Positions 1 to 6,539 of a stretch of DNA of 8,399 nt are shown one piece after another (position 1 is the first letter of the stretch; each line of letters opens with the position of its first letter). Source of the stretch: JBLNBU01 sp050260215. GTDB taxonomy: Bacteria; Pseudomonadota; Alphaproteobacteria; Rhodospirillales; Magnetospirillaceae. Below the pieces are notes generated by a model. That model did not search any database. It had not been told where the DNA came from and worked only from the letters and a program-made list of their open reading frames with translations. Where the stretch lies: contig JBLNBU010000074.1 of NCBI GenBank assembly GCA_050260215.1, positions 1-8,399 on the forward strand. The letters run 5' to 3'. A program made the position numbers and the translations under genes.

Positions 1-368
1 GTACCCAGCTCAGCGCAGTGCCCGAGCGAGATGCGCCGGGGCCACATGCCTTTCAGGAAGGTGACGATCACCGCCGGGCGGCCGCAAAGCTGGCGCAGCG
101 CGCGGCCGTCGCGGCCGTGCAGCGGGGTGGGGCAGGCCAGGCCGCGCTCGGCCAGGTGCTCCATCAGGCCCAGGAAGAACGGCAGGTCGGCCGGGTTCAC
201 CCGCCGCTCGTAGAGGGTGAGGATGTAGGTCCCGCCCTCGGTCTGCAGCAGGTAGTTGGAGTTCTCCACCCCTTCGGCGATGCCCTTGCACGAGACCACG
301 TCGCCGATGTCGTACTCGGCGACGAATTCCTCGAGCTCGTCGTCCGAGACTTCCGTGTAGACCGCCAT
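1..368 (-). CDS. thrB: Homoserine kinase, N-terminal part (cut by window edge)
   Basis: Homoserine kinase phosphorylates L-homoserine with ATP in the threonine pathway, in the cytoplasm. Only the first 122 codons are visible; the family is usually about 320 residues. The protein starts MAVYTEVSDDELEEF and continues with an N-lobe pattern typical of the aminoglycoside-phosphotransferase-fold ThrB: GVENSNYLL at residues 33-41, then TYILTLYE at 47-54, a leucine-rich helix, CPTPLHGRDG at 79-88 and AVIVTFLKG at 99-107. The ATG at 368-366 is preceded on the minus strand by a purine-rich GAGGAAAGGGGGA stretch that serves as ribosome binding site. A lipoprotein gene lies 59 bases upstream on the same strand, so the two may be cotranscribed. 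In many alphaproteobacteria ispH precedes thrB; that is not the case here. The identification is from recalled family sequence. The catalytic loop lies outside the window. Confidence 0.88.
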   Translation of the reverse strand, partial: MAVYTEVSDDELEEFVAEYDIGDVVSCKGIAEGVENSNYLLQTEGGTYILTLYERRVNPADLPFFLGLMEHLAERGLACPTPLHGRDGRALRQLCGRPAVIVTFLKGMWPRRISLGHCAELG

Positions 369-382
369 TCCCCCTTTCCTCG

Positions 383-404
383 CTTCCGCTGGACGAGCCG
401 GAAG
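383..404 (-). other. Hairpin in the leader between lipoprotein gene and thrB
   Basis: On the minus strand CTTCCG and CGGAAG form a perfect 6-base-pair stem with a 10-base loop. It lies between the lipoprotein stop codon and the thrB ribosome binding site. There is no U-tract, so it is not a standard terminator. It could be an mRNA processing or stability element, or chance in GC-rich DNA. Confidence 0.3.
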
Positions 405-427
405 GTACGACAGCGCGGACGGTTTGC

Positions 428-943
428 CTAGTGCCTGTCGGGGTTAGCCGGTACGGGGCCGCTCCAGGCCAGCTTGCCCGAGCGGGTCAGCTCGGCGGCG
501 GGCAGCGTCGACGCTTCGGTGAGATAGGCGCGCACCGCCGCCGGCGAACCGACCAGCTGGTCGATGGGGCCGGGGCGCAGCGACACCCCGTGGCGGGTGG
601 CCAGGCGCGCCTGGGCGGCCGGCGCCGGGGACAGCAGGGCCAGGTCGTCGCCGTCGCGGGCGGCCAGCAGGGCCAGGCGCATGTTGCCGGTGAACTGGAC
701 CAGGTACAGGTTGGCGCCGGCCTTGGCGACGCGCGCCTTGCCGACGGCCGAGCCGCCGATGTCGAAGGCGCGTTCGGCCTCGTTCCAGCGCACCGCCAGC
801 TCGGTGCCGTCGGCGCGGCGATAGACGCCGTCCTTGACGCCCTCGGGGCGCGTCACCGCGTCCGCAGGAACGACGTCGGCGTCGACCTGCCAGCAGGCGG
901 CGAGCGACAGGAGGGCGAGGGCGGCGAGGACGGCGCGGATCAT
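428..943 (-). CDS. Small predicted lipoprotein of unknown function
   Basis: The chosen product is 171 residues. It begins MIRAVLAALALLSLAACWQVD: a basic residue, a hydrophobic stretch and a lipobox L14-A15-A16-C17. It should therefore be exported, lipidated on Cys17 and anchored to a membrane facing the periplasm. The frame is open further upstream to a start at 988, but that would put an arginine-rich stretch before the signal peptide, so 943 is preferred. The ribosome binding site is weak (AGGG some 13 bases upstream). The mature part of about 155 residues has a DGVYRRADGTELAVRW segment and alternating hydrophobic strands (LYLVQF, RLALLAARDGDDLALLSP), suggesting a small beta-rich fold, then a helical C-terminal third ending GPVPANPDRH. 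I recognise no enzyme motif. It is transcribed divergently from guaA and lies just upstream of thrB, but neither neighbour indicates a role. Confidence 0.75.
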   Translation of the reverse strand: MIRAVLAALALLSLAACWQVDADVVPADAVTRPEGVKDGVYRRADGTELAVRWNEAERAFDIGGSAVGKARVAKAGANLYLVQFTGNMRLALLAARDGDDLALLSPAPAAQARLATRHGVSLRPGPIDQLVGSPAAVRAYLTEASTLPAAELTRSGKLAWSGPVPANPDRH

Positions 944-978
944 GGCGGGCCGGACCCTACCACCCCCGCGCCGGCGAT

Positions 979-998
979 GAATTGACATCGGACAATTC
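979..998. promoter_or_regulatory. Dyad GAATTG-N8-CAATTC in the divergent gap
   Basis: Two perfect 6-base inverted arms are separated by 8 bases, giving a 20-base dyad in the 119-base gap between the lipoprotein gene and guaA. It is AT-rich against a GC-rich background and has the size of a dimeric repressor or activator site. It could act on either divergent gene. No regulator can be named. Confidence 0.35.
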
Positions 999-1006
999 GG
1001 GCGCCC

Positions 1007-1035
1007 TTGTCGGGTGGTTGACAGCCCGCTAAAGT
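1007..1035 (+). promoter_or_regulatory. Candidate sigma-70-type promoter of guaA
   Basis: TTGTCG at 1007-1012 and TAAAGT at 1030-1035 are separated by exactly 17 bases. Each matches four of six positions of the housekeeping consensus. Transcription would begin near 1042, giving a leader of about 20 bases that carries the guaA ribosome binding site. A perfect TTGACA at 1018-1023 lies inside the spacer but has no usable -10 at normal distance. Confidence 0.35.
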
Positions 1036-1062
1036 CCGCACGCGCCCAATTCGGAGGGATCC

Positions 1063-2617
<1,555 letters not shown>

Positions 2618-2628
2618 GGCGGCCCCCC

Positions 2629-2820
2629 TCACTCCGCCGCCACCGGCGTGACCCTTCCGATCACCGCGGCCGCCGCGTTGAGGCAGAAGCCGGCGTGGGC
2701 GCAGCGGTCGCAGCCCTGGATGGCGCTGATGCAGTTCACCGCCGCTCGGTGGTCGCCGGCGCGCAGGTGATGCTGGGCGTGCTCGACGCTTTTGAGCAGT
2801 GTCGGACAGTCGCGGTACAT
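2629..2820 (-). CDS. Cysteine-cluster small protein, unknown function
   Basis: A 63-residue protein starting MYRDCPTLLKSVEHAQ. It has five cysteines, at 5, 30, 37, 40 and 46. Four fall in the segment CISAIQGCDRCAHAGFC, spaced C-x6-C-x2-C-x5-C. Such spacing could bind zinc or an iron-sulphur cluster; this is inference. Residues 8-30 look like an amphipathic helix with three histidines. There is no signal peptide or membrane segment. The start is well supported by GGAGGTG about six bases before the ATG on the minus strand. A candidate promoter lies about 50 bases further upstream. The gene ends 12 bases from the guaA stop in convergent orientation, with no clear terminator between them. I do not recognise a named family. 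Confidence 0.72.
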   Translation of the reverse strand: MYRDCPTLLKSVEHAQHHLRAGDHRAAVNCISAIQGCDRCAHAGFCLNAAAAVIGRVTPVAAE

Positions 2821-2859
2821 GGGACACCTCCACCCCTGGCGGGTGCCGCGCGCGGCGGC

Positions 2860-2876
2860 TGATACCTTTGATATAG
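2860..2876 (-). promoter_or_regulatory. ATACCTTTG element, degenerate palindrome
   Basis: On the plus strand the element reads TGATACCTTTGATATAG. It matches 13 of 17 positions of the near-palindrome at 6505-6521, sharing ATACCTTTG-N-T-N-TA. It overlaps the candidate -10 of the cysteine-cluster gene, a position expected for an operator. It could also influence the divergent gene at 3026. The binding protein is unknown. Confidence 0.35.
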
Positions 2877-2897
2877 AACGATCGTCGGCGGTAACAA
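2870..2897 (-). promoter_or_regulatory. Candidate promoter of the cysteine-cluster gene
   Basis: On the minus strand TTGTTA (2897-2892) and TATATC (2875-2870) are separated by 16 bases. Each matches four of six consensus positions. Transcription would start near 2863, about 40 bases before the ATG at 2820. The region is clearly more AT-rich than its surroundings. Confidence 0.3.
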
Positions 2898-2906
2898 GAG
2901 GTGGTA

Positions 2907-2926
2907 GGCAAGCCCTGCGCCTTGCC
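2907..2926. repeat. Inverted repeat GGCAAG-N8-CTTGCC
   Basis: Perfect 6-base arms with an 8-base loop lie in the middle of the 205-base gap between the two small genes. It may be a protein-binding dyad or a weak hairpin. No U-tract follows on either strand. Confidence 0.25.
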
Positions 2927-2968
2927 CATATGTGCCCTGATTGGAAACGATCCAGAAACCTTCGGCAT

Positions 2969-3001
2969 ACCTCCCCATCTATCCCGTAAGGATGGGGTGG
3001 T
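2969..3001 (+). promoter_or_regulatory. Long hairpin upstream of the 47-residue gene
   Basis: ACCTCCCCATC (2969-2979) pairs with GATGGGGTGGT (2991-3001) to form an 11-position stem with one T-T mismatch and an 11-base loop. Its 3' arm ends 24 bases before the ATG at 3026. No run of T follows, so it is unlikely to be a terminator. It may be a 5' leader structure that affects translation: the C-rich arm could in principle pair instead with the AAGGGG at 3011-3016 that would serve as ribosome binding site. That switch is inference. Confidence 0.4.
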
Positions 3002-3025
3002 CCCGCCTCGAAGGGGTAGCCGGAG

Positions 3026-3169
3026 ATGAGCGATACGTTGGCAGGGCTGATCAGCGCCGTGTGCTACCTGATCGACGAGTGCCGCGACATGGGACTCCAC
3101 GAGGTGGTTGAACTGCTGGAGCGCTCGAAGCTGCTGCTCGAAGCCGAACTGGCCCGCCGGGCCCACTGA
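3026..3169 (+). CDS. 47-residue helical small protein, unknown function
   Basis: The protein begins MSDTLAGLISAVCYLIDECRDMG and ends ELARRAH. It is almost certainly two amphipathic helices: residues 3-19 with Cys13 and Cys19, then a leucine/glutamate-rich helix at 24-45 (HEVVELLERSKLLLEAEL). It has no signal peptide and no membrane-spanning segment. Two purine-rich sites precede the ATG: AAGGGG at 3011-3016 with good spacing, and CGGAG directly adjacent. Small size lowers confidence, but the heptad-like leucine spacing, the absence of proline and the ribosome binding site favour a real gene. Its stop lies only seven bases before the -35 element of the following operon. I do not recognise the family. 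Confidence 0.62.
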   Translation: MSDTLAGLISAVCYLIDECRDMGLHEVVELLERSKLLLEAELARRAH

Positions 3170-3175
3170 ACATGC

Positions 3176-3200
3176 GGAACCTTTGCCCACAAGGCCCGTT
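3176..3200 (+). promoter_or_regulatory. EcfG-type general stress promoter (GGAAC-N16-CGTT)
   Basis: GGAAC at 3176-3180 and CGTT at 3197-3200 are separated by exactly 16 bases. The published alphaproteobacterial EcfG (SigT/RpoE2-type) consensus is GGAAC-N16-17-CGTT, so both boxes match fully. Transcription would start near 3208, giving a leader of about 26 bases that contains the GGAG ribosome binding site at 3221-3224 of the dehydrogenase gene. Position, orientation and spacing are all as expected, placing the three-gene operon downstream under the PhyR-NepR-EcfG general stress response. Confidence 0.72.
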
Positions 3201-3208
3201 TCCAAAGG
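3180..3208. repeat. Inverted repeat CCTTTG-N17-CAAAGG over the stress promoter
   Basis: Perfect 6-base arms at 3180-3185 and 3203-3208 bracket the spacer and -10 of the EcfG-type promoter. The arms share the CCTTTG core with the elements at 2860 and 6505. It could be an extra operator on the stress promoter or a transcript hairpin; chance cannot be excluded. Confidence 0.25.
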
Positions 3209-3233
3209 CGAGGCGACAACGGAGCGGGCGGCC

Positions 3234-4211
3234 ATGGACAGGGTGGTGGTGGTCACCGGCGCGTCGGCGGGGGTCGGCCGCGCCACCGCGCACGCCTTCG
3301 CCCGGGCGGGCGACCGGGTCGGGCTGATCGCCCGCGACGACGGCGCCCTTCAAGACACCAGACACGAGATCGAGCGCATGGGCGGCGTCGCCCTGGCGGT
3401 TGCCGCCGACGTCTCCGACCCCGACGCGGTCGAGGCCGCGGCGGCTGCCATCGAGGCCGGGCTGGGTCCCATCGGCGTGTGGGTCAACAACGCCATGGTC
3501 ACCGTCTTCGGCCCGTTCGAGCGCATGACCGCCGCCGAGTTCCGCCGGGTGACCGAGGTCACCTATCTGGGCTACGTGTACGGCACCATGGCGGCCCTGA
3601 AGCGGATGAAGCGCCGCGGCGGTGCCATCGTCCAGGTCGGCTCGGCGCTGGCCTATCGCTCCATCCCGCTGCAGTCGGCCTATTGCGGGGCCAAGTCGGC
3701 CATCCGCGGCTTCACCGACAGTCTGCGCTCGGAGCTGCTGCACGACGGCAGCCCGGTGCGGCTGACCATGGTGCAGCTGCCGGCGGTCAATACCCCGCAG
3801 TTCGACTGGGCCCGCGACCTGATGGGGCGGCTGCCCAGGCCGGTGGCGCCGGTCTATCGCCCCGAGGCCATCGCCGACGCCATCGTCTGGGCCGCCGACG
3901 CCGGTCGGCGCGAAGTGTGGCTGGGACGGATGACGGTGGCGGCCATCCTGGCCACCCGGCTGGTGCCCGGCCTGCTCGACCGCTACCTGGCGCGCACCAA
4001 CTATTCGGCCCAGCAGCGTCCCGCCCCGGTACCGCCGACGCGGCCGGACAACCTGTTCGCCCCGGTGGGGCCGGCGCACCGCACCAACGGCCCGTTCACC
4101 GCCGAGGCGCGGGGAACCATCTGGCAGTTCGCCCTGTCGCGGCACCGCGGCGCGCTGGCCCTGGGGGCTGCGGCGGCGCTGGCGGGCGCGTGGGCGCTCA
4201 GGCGGCGATGA
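3234..4211 (+). CDS. Short-chain dehydrogenase with C-terminal membrane anchor
   Basis: A 325-residue classical SDR oxidoreductase. The Rossmann cofactor motif TGASAGVG is at residues 8-15, NNA at 85-87, catalytic Ser137 in VGSALAYRS and the YxxxK pair Tyr150/Lys154 in YCGAKSA. ARDD at 33-36 follows the second strand; the Arg suggests NADP(H) preference, which is inference. The catalytic core ends near residue 230. An extra tail follows: a helix, a proline-rich linker (QRPAPVPPTRP, 261-271) and a hydrophobic segment LALGAAAALAGAWAL at about 308-322 closed by RRR. This looks like a tail anchor holding a cytoplasmic enzyme to the membrane. The start at 3234 has GGAG at 3221-3224; the frame is open further upstream but lacks the SDR fold there. 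The stop overlaps the next start as ATGA. The substrate is unknown. First gene of a predicted stress operon. Confidence 0.92.
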   Translation: MDRVVVVTGASAGVGRATAHAFARAGDRVGLIARDDGALQDTRHEIERMGGVALAVAADVSDPDAVEAAAAAIEAGLGPIGVWVNNAMVTVFGPFERMTAAEFRRVTEVTYLGYVYGTMAALKRMKRRGGAIVQVGSALAYRSIPLQSAYCGAKSAIRGFTDSLRSELLHDGSPVRLTMVQLPAVNTPQFDWARDLMGRLPRPVAPVYRPEAIADAIVWAADAGRREVWLGRMTVAAILATRLVPGLLDRYLARTNYSAQQRPAPVPPTRPDNLFAPVGPAHRTNGPFTAEARGTIWQFALSRHRGALALGAAAALAGAWALRRR

Positions 4212-6010
4212 CCGCCACCAACCAGGTGGACATCGGCGCGCACGGGGCCATCGGCGACTGCCGGTCGGTGGCGCTGGTCACCCGCGACGGCGCCATCGAC
4301 TGGCTGTGCTGGCCCATGTTCTCGTCGCCGGCGCTGTTCGCCGGGCTGCTCGACCCCGACGGCGGGGTGTTCCGGGTGTCGCCGGCCGGACCGTTCACCG
4401 CGACCCGGCGCTACCTGCCCGACACCAACGTCATCGAGACCACCTTCGCCACCCCCGAGGGCCGCCTCCGCCTGACCGACTTCATGCCGGTGCCGCCCGC
4501 CGGCGGGCCGCTGCGGCCGACCCGCGAGCTGCTGCGCCTGGTCGACGCAATCGACGGCAGCCCCACGGTGCGGGTGGAGTTCGCACCGCGGCCGCGCTTC
4601 GCCGCGGCGCGCCCGCGCTTCCAGCGCCGCGGTGGGCTGGGCTGGGCGGTGGCCGACCGCGGCGACCTGGTGGCCCTGCACACCGACATGGCGCTGTCCC
4701 CCCGGGGGGGCGCCCTGGTGGGCGAGGCGCCTTTGGCGGCGGGCGAGCGCCGCGTGCTGTGGATGACCCATTCGCCCGCCGAGATCGGGGTGGTGCCGCC
4801 CCTGGTGCTGGCCGAGGCCCGCCTGGCCGAGACGGTGGCGTGGTGGCGCGGCTGGACGGCGCACTGCACCTACCAGGGCGACCACGGCGAGGCGGTGCGC
4901 CGCAGCCTGCTGGCTCTGAAGCTGCTGACCTATGCGCCCTCGGGCGCGGTGGTGGCGGCGGCGACCTCCAGCCTGCCGGAATCGCCCGGCCACGACCGCA
5001 ACTGGGACTATCGCTTTTGCTGGCTGCGCGATTCCAGCCTGACCTACCGGGTGTTCAACGACACCGGCTACGGCGAGGAGGCGGACCGCTACCTGCGCTG
5101 GCTGGTGCTGGCCACCCGGCTGTCGGCGCCCGAGCTGCAGGTGGTCTACGACGTTTACGGCCGCACCCGGCTGACCGAGCGCCAGCTGCCCCACCTGGCC
5201 GGCTGGCGCGGCTCGCGCCCGGTGCGGGTCGGCAACGATGCCCATCGCCAGTTCCAGCTCGACCTCTACGGCGAGGCCATGGCGACGGTGGCCGACTTCG
5301 TCGAGCACGGCGGCCGCCTGACCCCGCTCGAGATCGCCCTGCTGGACGGCTGGGCGGGCAGCGTCGAGAAGCAGTGGCGCCATCCCGACCGCGGTATCTG
5401 GGAGGTGCGCACCGCGCCCCGGCACTTCACCTATTCCAAGGTGATGGCCTGGGCCACTTTCGACGCGCTGGCCCGCATCGTCGCTCGCGGCGCCGCGCCC
5501 GGCGGCAGCGCCCGCGTCGCTGCCCTGCGGGCGCGTGCCGGCGCCATCGCGCGGACCATCGAACGCGACGGCTTCGATGCCGAGCGCGGCACCTATGTAG
5601 CGGTGTTCGGCGAGGACGCGGTCGACGCCAGCCTGCTGCTGCTGCCCTGGTTCGGCTATGTGCGAGCCGACAGCCCCCGCATGCGCGGCACCCTTCGCCG
5701 CATCCTGGCCGAGCTGGACCACGGCGGGCTGATCCGCCGCTATCCCACCGGCTTCGACGGCTTCGCCTCGCGCGAGGGCGCTTTCCTCGCCTGCGGGTTC
5801 TGGGCCGCCGACTGCCTGGCCCGGGCCGGCGAGCTGGCCGAGGCCGAGAGCCGCTTCGCCGCCCTGATGGCCTGCGGCAACGACCTCGGCCTGTTCGCCG
5901 AGGAGGTCGACCCGGCGCAAGGCTGCCAGCTGGGCAACACGCCGCAGGCGTTCTCGCACGTGGCGGTGGTCAACGCGGCCATGACCCTTGCCGATGTGAG
6001 GGGGCAATGA
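4208..6010 (+). CDS. GH15 family glycosidase (trehalase/glucoamylase-like)
   Basis: A 600-residue, apparently cytoplasmic inverting glycosidase; no signal peptide is seen. The N-terminal beta-sandwich opens with IGAHGAIGDCRS and GAIDWLCWPMFSSPALFA (28-45), typical of bacterial GH15 proteins. The alpha/alpha-barrel carries GHDRNWDYRFCWLRDSS (261-277). Likely catalytic acid and base are Glu399 in GIWEVR and Glu565 in FAEEVDP, the latter followed by GCQLGNTPQAFSH. Length is normal for the family. GH15 includes glucoamylases, glucodextranases and alpha,alpha-trehalases. Cytoplasmic location and stress context make trehalose or an alpha-glucan the likely substrate, but the sequence does not decide. 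The ATG overlaps the dehydrogenase stop (ATGA), with only AGGCGG just upstream, implying coupled translation. It overlaps the next gene in the same way. Residues about 164-169 are encoded by a run of six C and seven G; the frame is intact. Confidence 0.94.
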   Translation: MTATNQVDIGAHGAIGDCRSVALVTRDGAIDWLCWPMFSSPALFAGLLDPDGGVFRVSPAGPFTATRRYLPDTNVIETTFATPEGRLRLTDFMPVPPAGGPLRPTRELLRLVDAIDGSPTVRVEFAPRPRFAAARPRFQRRGGLGWAVADRGDLVALHTDMALSPRGGALVGEAPLAAGERRVLWMTHSPAEIGVVPPLVLAEARLAETVAWWRGWTAHCTYQGDHGEAVRRSLLALKLLTYAPSGAVVAAATSSLPESPGHDRNWDYRFCWLRDSSLTYRVFNDTGYGEEADRYLRWLVLATRLSAPELQVVYDVYGRTRLTERQLPHLAGWRGSRPVRVGNDAHRQFQLDLYGEAMATVADFVEHGGRLTPLEIALLDGWAGSVEKQWRHPDRGIWEVRTAPRHFTYSKVMAWATFDALARIVARGAAPGGSARVAALRARAGAIARTIERDGFDAERGTYVAVFGEDAVDASLLLLPWFGYVRADSPRMRGTLRRILAELDHGGLIRRYPTGFDGFASREGAFLACGFWAADCLARAGELAEAESRFAALMACGNDLGLFAEEVDPAQGCQLGNTPQAFSHVAVVNAAMTLADVRGQ

Positions 6011-6486
6011 CCGGCGTGGTCGAGCATTTCGCCGTGGCGGGCGGGCTGGCCACCCTGGCGCTGTCGACCCTGCTGGAAGGCAGCCAGGGCCTGCGGCTGT
6101 CGCGGCTGTCGCTGCCTTTCCTGGTCGGCACCGCCTTCAGCGACGACCGCCGCCGCGCCATGGCGATGGGCTTCGTCTTCTACCTGGCCGGCGGCTTCGT
6201 GTTTGCCGCCGCCTACTGGCTGGCCTTCGCCGCCACCGGCCGGCACGGCTGGCTGGAGGGCGCGGTGCTGGGGGCCGTCCACGGCGCCTTCCTGCTGGTC
6301 GCGGTCACGCCCCTGCTGCCCTTCGTGCATCCGCGCATGGCCTCGGAACACGACGGGCCGGCCACCGCCCACGGCATCGAGCCACCCGGCTTCATGGCGT
6401 TGAACTACGGCGCCGCAACCCCGGTGGTCACGCTGCTGGCCCATTCCGCCTATGGGGCGATCCTGGGCGCCCTGTACCCCGGCTGA
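6007..6486 (+). CDS. Four-helix integral membrane protein, unknown function
   Basis: A 159-residue hydrophobic protein with four likely transmembrane helices, at about 6-24, 53-77, 84-103 and 136-156. Between helices 1 and 2 lies GSQGLRLSRLSLPFLVGTAFSDDRRRA, which resembles a loop I recall from uncharacterised proteobacterial membrane proteins. After helix 3 comes LPFVHPRM and later EPPGFMALNYG, with histidines at 92, 108, 122 and 146 that could contact metal or substrate (inference). No signal peptide other than helix 1. The ATG overlaps the GH15 stop as ATGA and is preceded by GAGGGG only two bases away, so translation is probably coupled. It closes the three-gene operon. It could be a partner for the membrane-anchored dehydrogenase. 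No enzymatic or transport motif is recognised. Confidence 0.85.
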   Translation: MTGVVEHFAVAGGLATLALSTLLEGSQGLRLSRLSLPFLVGTAFSDDRRRAMAMGFVFYLAGGFVFAAAYWLAFAATGRHGWLEGAVLGAVHGAFLLVAVTPLLPFVHPRMASEHDGPATAHGIEPPGFMALNYGAATPVVTLLAHSAYGAILGALYPG

Positions 6487-6504
6487 TTTTTCTGTACGAA
6501 AGGG

Positions 6505-6521
6505 TTATACCTTTGGTGTAA
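6505..6521 (+). promoter_or_regulatory. Near-palindrome TTATACCTTTGGTGTAA before the sensor gene
   Basis: Seven-base arms around a TTT centre pair at six of seven positions. Its centre is 27 bases before the sensor ATG. TGTAAT at 6517-6522 preceded by TGG resembles an extended -10 and overlaps the right arm; no good -35 is visible. This arrangement suits an operator over a promoter. It matches 13 of 17 bases of the element at 2860-2876. Confidence 0.4.
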
Positions 6522-6539
6522 TGACGCCGGGTTCGGATC

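Noticed and set aside
944..988. Earlier start of the lipoprotein gene at 988
   Set aside because: It would put a basic stretch of about 15 residues before a signal peptide that already starts properly at Met 943.
1018..1023. Perfect TTGACA as the guaA -35 box
   Set aside because: At 16-18 bases downstream the sequence is GC-only and does not resemble a -10; the TTGTCG/TAAAGT pair is better spaced.
2792..2989. 65-residue plus-strand open frame across the gap between the small genes
   Set aside because: It overlaps the start of the better supported cysteine-cluster gene, has no ribosome binding site and covers the candidate promoter and the hairpin.
3108..3233. Upstream extension of the dehydrogenase to a start at 3108
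   Set aside because: It would overlap the 47-residue gene, lie upstream of the EcfG-type promoter and add 42 residues without SDR character; 3234 has a GGAG site and begins right at the first Rossmann strand.
6454..6491. Possible rho-independent terminator after the membrane protein gene (GGGG/CCCC arms, GGGCGCCC inside, then TTTTT)
   Set aside because: The stem is short and interrupted, and it is separated from the T-run by GGCTGA, so it does not form a convincing hairpin abutting a U-tract.
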